64,000 nt of DNA, taken from NCBI GenBank assembly GCA_035524795.1, contig DATKOF010000004.1, positions 1-64,000 on the forward strand. Direction: 5' to 3'. The translations under genes were made by a program, and so were the position numbers. The stretch is from DATKOF01 sp035524795 (lineage in GTDB: Bacteria > Pseudomonadota > Gammaproteobacteria > Burkholderiales > SG8-41). This document shows positions 1 to 8,843 of this stretch, piece after piece. Position 1 is the first letter of the stretch. Each line of letters begins with the position of its first letter. The notes beneath the pieces are model-generated. The model saw only the letters and a list, made by a program, of their open reading frames with translations, was not told the DNA's origin and searched no databases.

Positions 1-2
1 AG

Positions 3-950
3 GAAGCGGTGCTGGAGGAACTGCGACGGCGCGGGCTGCTGGACGAGACACGCCGCCTGTCACAGACGGCGCAGGCGCTGACACTTACGCCGCGCGATGC
101 GGCCGATCTCTTCGTCCGCCATCTCCATCCGGAAATGTGGATTTTCGAGGTGGACAATCCAGCGGTGGTGCCCTATGTACCCGTGCACTGGATATATTGG
201 CGCGTGCCGGGAGAGCGCGGCATGCTGTTGCACACTTTCTTCAGTATCCCGATGCTGATGGATTACGCGGTGGCGCCCGCCGACCACGCCGATTGTCTCG
301 ATCAAAGCATTCTCGAGTACATCTATTACAGCCGGAACTTTGCGGACAGCAAGATTCATGTCGTCCAGGATTCGGACGAATTCGGCATCGTCAGTTTGAC
401 GCCGACGGCAGTGAACTGGTCTCCCCCCCAGACGAAGGAGTCGCGGTCGCCATTTGCGCGCTGGATGCAGAGATATGACCGGCTGTGCAACGTCCGCGAA
501 TCCATGTGGCATTTCGCCGGGCGCAACCGGGATACGATGCGGCGCGATCTGTTCGGCATGCCGATCCGTCTGCATAGAGGGGAACTGGATGAGGTCTGGG
601 CCGAGGCCGAACGGCGGAGCAACCGGATGATCCGGCTTGCAGTCGGTGATTATTATCGCGTCAGTAAGCCACCCTACACCAAGCGCTTTCCTCCGAAATA
701 CGGCTTCAATCCGAGAATCGTGTTCGGCCTTACGCCCACCGTGAGGGGCGTGGTGAAACTGCGATTGCTGGATCCCTGCTCCCGGCGCCTTCACGATGTC
801 GTCAGCGTGGCGCGCGTCATCGGCAGACGGGTCGGCCTGGGGTTGTGCGGCGACAGCGTGGCGCTGCGGTGGTGGAGCTGGCGTCTGCGCAAATTGGGAT
901 CCACTCTGTTCAGGCAACCCTTTCACGAGCCGCGTCCGCCGGCGCCTTGA
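3..950 (+). CDS. Glycosyltransferase-like protein, C-terminal part (5' end outside window)
   Basis: The reading frame is open to the left edge. Its first visible residues (EAVLEEL) align with internal residues (about 166 onward) of the next gene, so the GTG at position 9 is not the true start and roughly 165 residues are missing. The visible part carries the family signatures RHLHPEMWIFE, YWRVPGERGM and QDSDEFGIVSLTP, and ends PFHEPRPPAP, almost the same as the downstream paralogue. The family is uncharacterised; a sugar-transfer role is inferred from a conserved PDL-x2-SDG motif in the full-length paralogues and from the polysaccharide locus around it. A tandem duplication with the next gene is evident. 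Confidence 0.8.
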   Translation, partial: EAVLEELRRRGLLDETRRLSQTAQALTLTPRDAADLFVRHLHPEMWIFEVDNPAVVPYVPVHWIYWRVPGERGMLLHTFFSIPMLMDYAVAPADHADCLDQSILEYIYYSRNFADSKIHVVQDSDEFGIVSLTPTAVNWSPPQTKESRSPFARWMQRYDRLCNVRESMWHFAGRNRDTMRRDLFGMPIRLHRGELDEVWAEAERRSNRMIRLAVGDYYRVSKPPYTKRFPPKYGFNPRIVFGLTPTVRGVVKLRLLDPCSRRLHDVVSVARVIGRRVGLGLCGDSVALRWWSWRLRKLGSTLFRQPFHEPRPPAP

Positions 951-972
951 TGAATTGCGCCACGTTTAGAAA

Positions 973-2397
973 TTGAATTCGCCAGATAAAGTTCGTCTGA
1001 ATCACGGCATGCCGCGCCCGCTTTATTTCATGGTCCCGTTTTGGGGGCAGCGCTTCCGTGATCGCTTTGTTGATCAAGCTCTGCCATCGCTGCTGTCACC
1101 CAATAATCTTCCCCTCCTCAGGGCAGAAGGGGGGCATGGGTTTCTGATTGCGACAACGCGGGAGGACTGGGAGGCGATCGAGGGGTTGCCGATCATGGAG
1201 CGGCTGCGGGCGCATGCGACACCGACGTGGCTTGAAATCGACAGCCCCACCATGGTGAATGGCGAGGCGTTCGCGCAGTACAACGCCATCATTCGCCATC
1301 AAACTCTATGCTATAAAAAGTTGATCGACGCCGGTTATCGCGATCACGCCTACGGCTGTCTGATATTTCCCGATCTGCTCTATTCCGATGGAATGGTGGC
1401 CACCCTGCTGCAATGCATGGAGGAGGGTTATCACCTGGTATTGTGCTCCTCGCTGCGCCATAAGGAAGAGGCGGTACTCGAAGATCTGATCGAGCGCGGC
1501 CTGTTTTCCAGAGAAGAGCGGTTTTCGCTTACGGCACAGGAGCTGATTATCCCCCCTCGAGTGATGGCAAGCTTGTTCATCCGCCATCTGCATCCCGAAA
1601 TGTGGATTTTTGAGGAGACTGAAGCTCACTTGGCTCCCCCGCGCGCACCATTCCGATATTGGCGCGTGCCGGGCGACCGCGGCATGATCATGCACACTGT
1701 TCAAGGCGTGCCGATCCTGATGGATTTTAAAGCGGTTCCGGAGGGGCATACCCGATGTCTTGAGCGCGATCTGTTTGAATACGTATATATAGGAGAGAAT
1801 TTCGGGCAGGACAAACGCATTCGGATCATTCAAGATTCGGACGAATTCGGCATCGTCAGTCTGACGCCGACCGCAGTAAGCTGGGCGCCTCCTCTACCGC
1901 AACAAGAGGCATCTCACTCGGGATGGTTCCAGCACTATCAGCGGTTATGCAATATCCGGGAGTCGCTGTGGTATTACGCCGGTCGCAACCGGGACACGCT
2001 CAGGCGCGATCTGTTCCGCCTGTCGATCCGCTGGCACACGGGTGATCTCGACGACGTATGGGCGAGCGAAGAGCAGCGGATAGGCCGGATCATCGATGAT
2101 GCAGTCGGCGATTATTACCGCATCAGCAAACCGCCTCATGAGCAGCGCTTTCCTTCGAAATTCAGCTTCAATCCGCGCAGGCTGTTGCTGAGCTCGGATA
2201 CCAGGGTGCGGTTGATAGACCCTTGGGCGCGCCGTCTTCATGACGTTCATACCGTGATTCGGGTGATCGGCAAGCGTGTCGGCCTCGCGCTCTGTGGCGA
2301 TAAGGTGGCGCTGCGATGGTGGGGCTGGCGGCTGCGAAAGCTGGGTGCAGTCGTCACCCGGCGGCCTTTTCAGGAGCCGCGACCGCCAGCGCCGTGA
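973..2397 (+). CDS. Glycosyltransferase-like protein, full-length paralogue
   Basis: A 474-residue cytosolic-looking protein, homologous throughout to the truncated gene 23 bases upstream and more distantly to the minus-strand gene at 3443-4789. Motifs shared with the distant copy are PSLLSPNNLP (residues 39-48), PDL-x2-SDG (about 133-140) and QDSDE (287-291). The acidic clusters could be metal or sugar-nucleotide sites, which is inference only. The annotated start is TTG directly after an in-frame TAG; ATG at 1009 (MPRPLYF) is an equally plausible start because the conserved block begins there. The 3' end overlaps the convergent esterase gene by 28 bases. I do not recognise a named family. 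Confidence 0.8.
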   Translation: MNSPDKVRLNHGMPRPLYFMVPFWGQRFRDRFVDQALPSLLSPNNLPLLRAEGGHGFLIATTREDWEAIEGLPIMERLRAHATPTWLEIDSPTMVNGEAFAQYNAIIRHQTLCYKKLIDAGYRDHAYGCLIFPDLLYSDGMVATLLQCMEEGYHLVLCSSLRHKEEAVLEDLIERGLFSREERFSLTAQELIIPPRVMASLFIRHLHPEMWIFEETEAHLAPPRAPFRYWRVPGDRGMIMHTVQGVPILMDFKAVPEGHTRCLERDLFEYVYIGENFGQDKRIRIIQDSDEFGIVSLTPTAVSWAPPLPQQEASHSGWFQHYQRLCNIRESLWYYAGRNRDTLRRDLFRLSIRWHTGDLDDVWASEEQRIGRIIDDAVGDYYRISKPPHEQRFPSKFSFNPRRLLLSSDTRVRLIDPWARRLHDVHTVIRVIGKRVGLALCGDKVALRWWGWRLRKLGAVVTRRPFQEPRPPAP

Positions 2398-3431
2398 ACA
2401 ACGCGTTGAGGAGCGGGTAAGATTTGCTCTACGTTGTGACCGGTGATTGAGGCTATCGTGATCGCGTCGAACCAGAGCTCAGCGGCTTTTTTCAGTCCTG
2501 CGGTCGAGAAATGGCAGCCATCCCAGCGACCGTCGCCAACGATGGTGTCGGTATCCGGGCCGGGATAGATGCTTTTTGCCGGGTTGACGACACCGCGCTG
2601 CGCCGCGCGGATAGTCGGGCTGGGATTGCAGCGGCAGATCGAGCATTGGGCGACGTAAATCGGCGCCTGCATTCCGAGCAGCCTGACGCCTTCGACCATC
2701 GCCTCGAAATTGCGCGCCCACGCCGCGCCATCCGCGTTGGATTGATACCCTTCGGCTTCGCCTTGCTGAAATAGCGCGTGGGTTATCGCGATGCCCCGCC
2801 GTCGCAATAATTCGAGGGCGAACATCAGCCGGAAGTTCATCGACCCTCCCGGCGCCCAGTCGGTGATGTAAGTGCCGCCGTGGCCGACCGGCACCAGCAG
2901 CACTTTGTCATAGATGCCTCTTTGCACCAGCAAATCCCCGAGGCGGGTGGTGAAATTGCCGCGCGCGCAGGTAGTGCCCAGAAGAGGGCAGCGCGCAACA
3001 TAGATCTTCCCGTCGAAGATGTTGAAATTGTAGACACCATGGTCCGGCACGTGCAGCCCGTTCGGGTCTCCTTCGTTGGCGATATTCGATTGACCGAAGG
3101 CGAGAATGACTGCGGTACGCGGATGCGGCTTGAAAAGTTTCGCATCGACCCGCCGGCGCCCCTTCGTGATTTTGAAGCTCACGCGATTGGGATCGAGCAA
3201 TTCCATATAGGCCGCACCAGCGGCCCACCCGAATTTTACGTGCGCGCCACCTTCTCTGACATAACGTTTCCACCCGCCGGAAGCCTTGCGCGCCGCTGCG
3301 ACCGTCAGGTTGCGCGCCACCGACAGCGCGCGATGCAGCAGACTCGACAGTTGGCGTATGACCAGCAGACTGATATTGCGCGTTATCGCGACGATGCGCG
3401 TTGGCAGCGGCGGTTTTTCCTTTGCGGGCAT
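2370..3431 (-). CDS. SGNH/sialate-O-acetylesterase-like hydrolase
   Basis: A 353-residue protein. The central block ILAFGQSNIANEG resembles the GQSN oxyanion/serine block of SASA (DUF303)-type carbohydrate esterases, and GDGRWDGCHFSTAG near the C-terminus resembles the D-x2-H catalytic block of SGNH enzymes. A role in adding or removing acyl groups on the polysaccharide is inferred from context. An upstream extension to 3560 is open but lies inside the preceding gene, so ATG at 3431, 12 bases after that gene's stop, is preferred. It is last in a minus-strand unit (FkbM, radical SAM, GT-like, esterase), and its 3' end overlaps the convergent gene ending at 2397. Confidence 0.75.
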   Translation of the reverse strand: MPAKEKPPLPTRIVAITRNISLLVIRQLSSLLHRALSVARNLTVAAARKASGGWKRYVREGGAHVKFGWAAGAAYMELLDPNRVSFKITKGRRRVDAKLFKPHPRTAVILAFGQSNIANEGDPNGLHVPDHGVYNFNIFDGKIYVARCPLLGTTCARGNFTTRLGDLLVQRGIYDKVLLVPVGHGGTYITDWAPGGSMNFRLMFALELLRRRGIAITHALFQQGEAEGYQSNADGAAWARNFEAMVEGVRLLGMQAPIYVAQCSICRCNPSPTIRAAQRGVVNPAKSIYPGPDTDTIVGDGRWDGCHFSTAGLKKAAELWFDAITIASITGHNVEQILPAPQRVVHGAGGRGS

Positions 3432-3442
3432 GCGGCCGATTC

Positions 3443-4789
3443 TCAGTGCGTGAGACGATTGATGACCAGCATGAATCCGTGTTTGACGCGTTCTCTGGCG
3501 AGGGGGTCGCCCTTCAATGCCTGTATCACCAGATTCGATATTTGCTGACGCACCCCCCAATAATAACGGAGGACTTCCCGCAAGTAACGCCAGCCCTTGA
3601 GCAGCCTCGCGATGAAAGCGGTTACATGGCCTGACAGCGTTTCACGCAGCCCGTATTTTCTGATGACGTTAAGCGCCTTCTTTTCGACTGCGCCCCATTT
3701 TTTGGGGTCAACGTCGTCCGTGTGCCAGTAGACCGGCTTGATGAACACCTCCCGCTTCAGCGGGTCGCAGGCCGGCCCGAGCAGGGTTTCATGCAGCAGC
3801 AGCCCTTTTTCCCATGGTCCCGACAGGGGGTTCGCATACTCAGGAATGACTTCCAGCGGCACCGCACGATCGGCAAGCGGCGCCCAGCTGGCCAGCATGA
3901 TTTCGTCGGAATCCTGAACCACGTGTAATTTGGCGCGGAGCCCCAGATTTCGATGGATGTAATCGGCGTCGAACGTTGCATTATCCAATGTCGAGGTATC
4001 GTGGTGCTCGATGGCATCGTAATCAATCAGCAGCGGGGACCACGATAATGCATGCAGGATGATGCCGTTCTCGTCCGGCACCCGCCACCAGGCGGCGATC
4101 TGGAAGCGTGGGAAAAAAGGCTTCTCCCATTCGCAGCACAGCACTTCACTGTGAAAGCTGTGAATTCCTGCCCACACCAGTTTGCGGCCGGTTGCGATCA
4201 GCGGACGCCCCTCGTCGCCGAAACGCGAATCGATGGAGGCGACGTCAAGTTGTTTGAGGTGTTCGAAAAACGGCTCTTCGCCGAATCTGAGCGCGGGAGT
4301 CCATACCAGTTCGACGCCATCGGCGGCATGGCGTTGCAATGCGGCCACCGTGCCGTCGGATACCATCAGATCCGGAGTCAGGATGGTGCCGTAGGCGCGA
4401 TCCTCGAACGCCATGTGGGTGGCAATCTTGTGACCCACTCCCATGTGAAAAACGGCGTGGACGCCTTCCCGGTATGGCGGAATCCGGATGAACACCGGTT
4501 CAACGTACTGCCTGAGGAGATTCAATATGGGGCTCGCCTGGATGCGCGCCCAATCCTCATCAGTGGTTGCGATCAGGAACTTGTTGCCCGAATTCAGCAG
4601 CGCGGGAAGGTTGTTCGGCGATAACAGCGAGGGAATGCAGAAGTTGCACAGGAAATCCGTGTAGCGCCTGCCCCAGACCACGACGATGAAATAAAAGGGG
4701 CGTAGCGCGCGCGCCTTTTTGTGGAAGGCTTGATCTTGAAGCAAAAGCGAATCGCCAGCCGGGTCGGAAGAAGGACTCGTTTCAATCAT
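3443..4789 (-). CDS. Glycosyltransferase-like protein, divergent third paralogue
   Basis: A 448-residue protein sharing the architecture of the two plus-strand paralogues at the window start: an N-terminal block FYFIVVVWGRRYTDF, then PSLLSPNNLP, FLIATTDEDW, PDL-x2-SDG and QDSDE. The C-terminal half has diverged, and HPEMWIF is not kept. Conservation of just these blocks across otherwise different sequences suggests they form the active or binding site. It lies between the radical SAM gene and the esterase in the minus-strand unit, with short gaps (23 and 11 bases). Function is not established; a glycosyltransferase-type role is inferred from the neighbourhood. Confidence 0.75.
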   Translation of the reverse strand: MIETSPSSDPAGDSLLLQDQAFHKKARALRPFYFIVVVWGRRYTDFLCNFCIPSLLSPNNLPALLNSGNKFLIATTDEDWARIQASPILNLLRQYVEPVFIRIPPYREGVHAVFHMGVGHKIATHMAFEDRAYGTILTPDLMVSDGTVAALQRHAADGVELVWTPALRFGEEPFFEHLKQLDVASIDSRFGDEGRPLIATGRKLVWAGIHSFHSEVLCCEWEKPFFPRFQIAAWWRVPDENGIILHALSWSPLLIDYDAIEHHDTSTLDNATFDADYIHRNLGLRAKLHVVQDSDEIMLASWAPLADRAVPLEVIPEYANPLSGPWEKGLLLHETLLGPACDPLKREVFIKPVYWHTDDVDPKKWGAVEKKALNVIRKYGLRETLSGHVTAFIARLLKGWRYLREVLRYYWGVRQQISNLVIQALKGDPLARERVKHGFMLVINRLTH

Positions 4790-4812
4790 TGGCCGCGGAG
4801 GATGCTGACCGC

Positions 4813-5874
4813 TTAAGCCATGGCCTCAGCGTTTTCCTCGATCAGTTCGGGCGGTGGCGGCGGGTGCCCCGCTATCAACTGGCCCTGCCAATTTTTCAAC
4901 CGTGCAATTTTGTTGTACCAGGTGTATTGCGGAGAGCTCCTGATCAATAACCCGTCGCGTATTTCCTCTTTATATTCGAGCATCGCCCAGCCGTTGCAAT
5001 TCCTGCAAAACGGCACTTTGTCCCACTGACCGGTCTCGTGGTAATAGCGCGCCTTCGCGAATTCCTCGCCGTTCCACACCGCGGCGACGCCATCCTTGAA
5101 CACGTTGCCCATATTGGTCTGCTTGAAGCCGTCGAGGCAGCAGATGGTGACGGCTCCATCGTTGTGGACGGGCAGCGTGGTGTAGATTGCGGGACAGGGT
5201 TTCCGTTCCGGCGGCGTTTCCATGTCCGGGAAGGTGCCGTTTTCGAAGATGATGCCCATCCGCACGACATCGACGACCCCGACCCATCGTTCGACGAAGG
5301 CGTCGATTTCGTGACGGTTGTCGTTCTGGATTGTGAACGACACGCCCACCCGCGGCTTTTCGGCGTCGCCGCGCACGCTCAGCATGCGCAGCACCGCGCT
5401 TTCGATTTTGGCGAGTTTGTTGATGCCGCGGATTTTCTTCAGCGTTTCCGGCGTCGTTGCGTCGATGCTGAACATCACTGCGTCCACTTCCTGCTCGACA
5501 AAGAAACGCGCTAGGTCTTCGCGCAGCGTCAGGCCGTTGGTGTTCATCGCGATCGACATGCCGCGGGTCTTCATGTCGGCGATGCGTTCGCGCAGATTGG
5601 GCGCCAGCAACGGCTCCCCGTACATATTCGGCTGGATCAGCGGCTTGGCCGCCATCAGCTCGTCCAGCACCTTACGCGATGCTTCGAGATCCATCACGCC
5701 CTTGACAGAGTCAATAGCATTGTTGTCCTCGGAGCCCCATACTGGACACATCGGGCAGCGCAGATTGCACTTGGTTGCCAGATCGAGCAATACGCGCGGC
5801 GGCAGTACGGGCACCGGCAACGGCACCCAGCCGCGCGCCGGATCAACCCATTCAGCTTTTGACCAATCGCGCAT
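4813..5874 (-). CDS. Radical SAM/SPASM domain protein
   Basis: A 353-residue protein. The radical SAM cluster motif is CNLRCPMC (Cys 36, 40, 43), preceded by the typical LLDLATK strand. The C-terminal half has SPASM-like cysteines (KPCPAIY, ICCLDG and FCRNCNGW), which would bind auxiliary Fe-S clusters. Such proteins catalyse radical modification of peptides, sugars or small metabolites. The substrate cannot be told here, but related genes are common in surface-polysaccharide loci. The start ATG at 5874 follows a 56-base AT-rich gap after the FkbM gene. Confidence 0.85.
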   Translation of the reverse strand: MRDWSKAEWVDPARGWVPLPVPVLPPRVLLDLATKCNLRCPMCPVWGSEDNNAIDSVKGVMDLEASRKVLDELMAAKPLIQPNMYGEPLLAPNLRERIADMKTRGMSIAMNTNGLTLREDLARFFVEQEVDAVMFSIDATTPETLKKIRGINKLAKIESAVLRMLSVRGDAEKPRVGVSFTIQNDNRHEIDAFVERWVGVVDVVRMGIIFENGTFPDMETPPERKPCPAIYTTLPVHNDGAVTICCLDGFKQTNMGNVFKDGVAAVWNGEEFAKARYYHETGQWDKVPFCRNCNGWAMLEYKEEIRDGLLIRSSPQYTWYNKIARLKNWQGQLIAGHPPPPPELIEENAEAMA

Positions 5875-5930
5875 ATTTATTTAGTAATTGTAACAAATAA
5901 CTCCACAAGAACTTCTGATGATTCTCAAAT

Positions 5931-7094
5931 CTATACATTCGCTGGAAGTGCATATGTCACGGTTTCGATGATGCCGCCATCGTGCTGTCTGAAATAAAGA
6001 CGGTAGTCTGGCCGCAGATTACGGATGGTTGCCGGTACCCGCCACAGATGATCGGGCATGTGATAGGCGGAAATCGCAAGCTTGGGCGCCCAGCGGCGGA
6101 TGGAGGCGGCCGCACCTTCCAGCGCTGCAATTTCGGCGGCCTCTATGTTCATCTTGATATAAGAAACGCGCGCGCCGTTCAGGACTTCATCCAGCCCCAC
6201 GACCGGGATGGTGATCCCCCCGCTTGACACGAGCACCGAACCGCGAGTGCCGGCATTGTCGAAGCGGAGCGTCGCCTTCGTGCGATGCAGGCCGGCGTTG
6301 ATTGGATGCACGCGCGGCTCATCGGCAAAGTTCGCCTGTAACCGGCGGAACGTCGCCGGATCGGGTTCAAACGCAATGACCTCGGCAAACCGGTTGTCGA
6401 CACGTTTGATGAACAGCCGGATTGAATCGCCGTCAAACGCGCCGCCATCTACATAAACCTCGTCCGTGCCATAGTTCAGGAGATTGTTCGGGCCATACAG
6501 TTCCCATTCCACGACCGGATCGAGTTCGACCGGGTCGGCGGTCAGGCGGTAGCCGATTACCGCGGCAAGAACGGCCCGCGAATAGTCGTCCGCCACCAGC
6601 TCACCGAGTTCGCGGTAACGCTCAAGATTATCCGCAAGATCTTCGAGCAGGCCGTCGTGAAACATGTGCGGCGGAAAGCGCGCTGGGTCGAGGGTCTGCA
6701 GCAGAAGGAACGGCGCGACATTCACGAACCCCATTTCCCTGAGCCGCCGTACCGGCAGCAGCGAGCGGTGGGATGCGACGATCACCGGCGTTGCGCGATC
6801 AAGCCGCTGCAGTTCCTCGACCGGCGTGACCTTGAGGCCCTCGACGGTTTGCGTTTGTCTGGCGGGATTGTCGTCGGCGATGGCGCGCACAATGATGCCG
6901 TGCTGCCTGCACAGCGCGGCCAACCGCATTCCCTCGTCGGCTGCACCGACGATCGCAAGCTCTTTCAGATTTGCTGTCGCGAAAGCCGGCCAGCGCGCGG
7001 CAAGCACGGCCCGCAGGCCTGCCGCCGAACCGGCGCTGGCAATCGCATTTAGTCGGTCGCCAAACGTCGGCGCATTTTGCACGGTATCGTTCAT
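5931..7094 (-). CDS. FkbM-family methyltransferase with N-terminal Rossmann-like domain
   Basis: A 387-residue protein from the ATG at 7094; the frame stays open to 7268, but that extension has no conserved look. The C-terminal half is an FkbM-type SAM-dependent methyltransferase: VDGGAFDGDS (about 215-224) is motif I and AFEPDP (241-246) follows. The N-terminal part (about 43-130) looks like a nucleotide-binding domain (ELAIVGAADEGMRLA, then VIVASH), as seen in sugar-nucleotide-related fusions. FkbM proteins O-methylate sugars or other hydroxyls. It is first in a minus-strand unit and divergent from the GmhA-like gene. No strong ribosome site precedes the chosen start. Confidence 0.8.
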   Translation of the reverse strand: MNDTVQNAPTFGDRLNAIASAGSAAGLRAVLAARWPAFATANLKELAIVGAADEGMRLAALCRQHGIIVRAIADDNPARQTQTVEGLKVTPVEELQRLDRATPVIVASHRSLLPVRRLREMGFVNVAPFLLLQTLDPARFPPHMFHDGLLEDLADNLERYRELGELVADDYSRAVLAAVIGYRLTADPVELDPVVEWELYGPNNLLNYGTDEVYVDGGAFDGDSIRLFIKRVDNRFAEVIAFEPDPATFRRLQANFADEPRVHPINAGLHRTKATLRFDNAGTRGSVLVSSGGITIPVVGLDEVLNGARVSYIKMNIEAAEIAALEGAAASIRRWAPKLAISAYHMPDHLWRVPATIRNLRPDYRLYFRQHDGGIIETVTYALPANV

Positions 7095-7263
7095 GGTTGC
7101 CCGGAGAGATTTCGGCGCTTCGTGGTTGCAATTGCCGGTCAGACAGGAATTCTCTTGCGACCGGCGCCCGATCAATGACCGGAGCCCGGCTAAATGCGGC
7201 TCGCAACGGCGCTGCAATTTCAGAAACAGCCGGATTCTATCCGAGATTCCCCCATGATGGCCA

Positions 7264-7292
7264 TGCATCCGTACCGGGATTCCCTATATAAT
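7264..7292 (+). promoter_or_regulatory. Candidate sigma-70 promoter of the heptose/export operon
   Basis: A perfect TATAAT -10 box lies at 7287-7292. A 17-base spacer leads back to only a weak -35 (TGCATC at 7264). Transcription would start near 7299, about 28 bases before the ATG at 7327. This supports the 7327 start, because the in-frame ATG at 7291 falls inside the -10 box. The 232-base divergent region (7095-7326) probably also holds the promoter of the minus-strand unit, which I could not pin down. Confidence 0.5.
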
Positions 7293-7326
7293 GCGGGATT
7301 ATTTGCGCATTTATCGGAAAAAAGAC

Positions 7327-7914
7327 ATGACTTCCCACGTTTCAACGTACATGGCGCAGGCCGCGGAAATAGCGCGTACCCTCGATTACCGGGAAGTTGA
7401 ATCGATGGCCGATGCGCTGGCCAAGCTGCGGGCAGACGGCGGACGGCTGTTTTTTCTCGGGGTCGGCGGCAGCGCCGGGAATTGCGGTCATGCGGTAAAC
7501 GATTTTCGCAAACTATGTGGCATCGAGGCGTACGCTCCTACCGACAATGTGTCGGAACTCACGGCGCGCACCAATGACGAGGGTTGGGAGACAGTGTTCG
7601 CGGCGTGGCTGGTTACCAGCAAGCTGTCGGATAAGGACGGCGTATTTATATTTTCAGTGGGCGGCGGGAATCTTGAAAAAAACGTCAGTCCAAACTTGGT
7701 TCGTGCGCTGGAATTGGCTAAAAGCCGGGGTGCAAAAATTTTCGGCGTGGTCGGACGCGATGGCGGATTTACCAAAAAAGTCGGCACCCACGTTGTTGTT
7801 ATCCCGACCGTGGATGCCAACCTGGTAACGCCGCATACGGAAGCCTTTCACGCGGTGGTGTGGCACTGCCTCGTCTCCCATCCCAAGCTGCAGCAACAGG
7901 CCACGAAGTGGTAG
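7327..7914 (+). CDS. GmhA-like SIS-domain sedoheptulose 7-phosphate isomerase
   Basis: A 195-residue single-SIS-domain protein. FFLGVGGSAGNCGHA is the phosphosugar-binding loop, IFSVGGGN the second loop, and TPHTEAFHAVVWH near the C-terminus matches the catalytic Glu/His segment of GmhA, which makes D-glycero-D-manno-heptose 7-phosphate from sedoheptulose 7-phosphate. It is first gene of the plus-strand operon that also holds a GmhB-like phosphatase, an HldE-like kinase/nucleotidyltransferase, transaldolase and transketolase, which strongly supports a heptose role. The ATG at 7327 is preferred over 7291. Whether it is the cell's only GmhA cannot be told. Confidence 0.85.
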   Translation: MTSHVSTYMAQAAEIARTLDYREVESMADALAKLRADGGRLFFLGVGGSAGNCGHAVNDFRKLCGIEAYAPTDNVSELTARTNDEGWETVFAAWLVTSKLSDKDGVFIFSVGGGNLEKNVSPNLVRALELAKSRGAKIFGVVGRDGGFTKKVGTHVVVIPTVDANLVTPHTEAFHAVVWHCLVSHPKLQQQATKW

Positions 7915-8027
7915 GTTAGCGGGATCGGTCGGGTTGGATTTCGGTCGATCACCGTCCCCGCTTATTATTCACGCACGTAATCGTTGATACACTGACAGCA
8001 GCCAGTTCAATTCCATTTTGTAATCGA

Positions 8028-8834
8028 ATGCTCAAGCCACAATACGATCTGGCGTTCCGCGACATCGTCGGCGGGATTATTAAGTGGCAGCTATGGACCC
8101 GTGCGGGTTGGGCGGATGTTCGGGCACGCTATCGCCGTACCACTTTTGGCCCGTTCTGGGCGACCATCAGCCTTGGAATCATGATGATTTCGATGGGCTT
8201 GGTTTGGTCAGCATTGTGGAAAATGAATGTAAAAGAATATCTCCCATTCATAAGCGCGGGATTGTTAAGCTGGGCGCTGGTGTCCGCGATCATCAGCGAT
8301 GGAACAAACGCATTCACCGCCCAGAAGGGTTTGCTGGAAGCACTGCATTTTCCTCTGACGATGCTGACCTGCGCTGTCGTGTGGAGGAATTTGATCCTGT
8401 TTTTCCACAACCTGCTTGTCTATCTGCTGGTGGCGGTCATTTTTCAGGTGCCGGTTAGCTGGGCAACTTTGATGGTCGTGCCGGCGCTGCTCCTGATCGC
8501 CATCAACGGCGTGTGGGTATCCACTTTGCTGGGCATGATGGGTGCGCGCTACCGGGACGTGCAACAACTGATCGTCAATCTGCTGCAAATCGCGATGTTT
8601 CTGACACCGATTTTTTGGACCTCCGACCAGCTGGGGGGGAGTGGCCGCGGCAAATTCGTGCTGGTTGATCTGAACCCGATGGCGCATTACATCAACATCA
8701 TCCGCAATCCTTTGCTTGGCGAATTTCCCACCGTGCTCGATTGGAAAGCGGTGCTGATTTTAACGGTACTGGGCTGGCTGTTTACGCTGGCGATTTTTGC
8801 CAGGTTCCGCCGCCGCATCACCTACTGGCTCTAG
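8028..8834 (+). CDS. wzm: ABC-2 type polysaccharide export permease (Wzm-like)
   Basis: A 268-residue inner-membrane protein with about six hydrophobic segments. An N-terminal amphipathic stretch with the motif RARYRRTTFGPFW precedes the first membrane helix, as in Wzm/KpsM/TagG permeases. It would flip an undecaprenyl-linked glycan across the inner membrane with the ATPase encoded 9 bases downstream. This indicates an ABC-dependent rather than a Wzx/Wzy route. A 113-base gap separates it from the GmhA-like gene; I see no convincing terminator there. Confidence 0.9.
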   Translation: MLKPQYDLAFRDIVGGIIKWQLWTRAGWADVRARYRRTTFGPFWATISLGIMMISMGLVWSALWKMNVKEYLPFISAGLLSWALVSAIISDGTNAFTAQKGLLEALHFPLTMLTCAVVWRNLILFFHNLLVYLLVAVIFQVPVSWATLMVVPALLLIAINGVWVSTLLGMMGARYRDVQQLIVNLLQIAMFLTPIFWTSDQLGGSGRGKFVLVDLNPMAHYINIIRNPLLGEFPTVLDWKAVLILTVLGWLFTLAIFARFRRRITYWL

Positions 8835-8843
8835 GATTGCACC

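Noticed and set aside
5887..5892. Extended -10 (TGTTACAAT on the minus strand) before the radical SAM gene
   Set aside because: The implied transcript would start only about six bases before the ATG and no -35 is visible, so it is not reported as a promoter.
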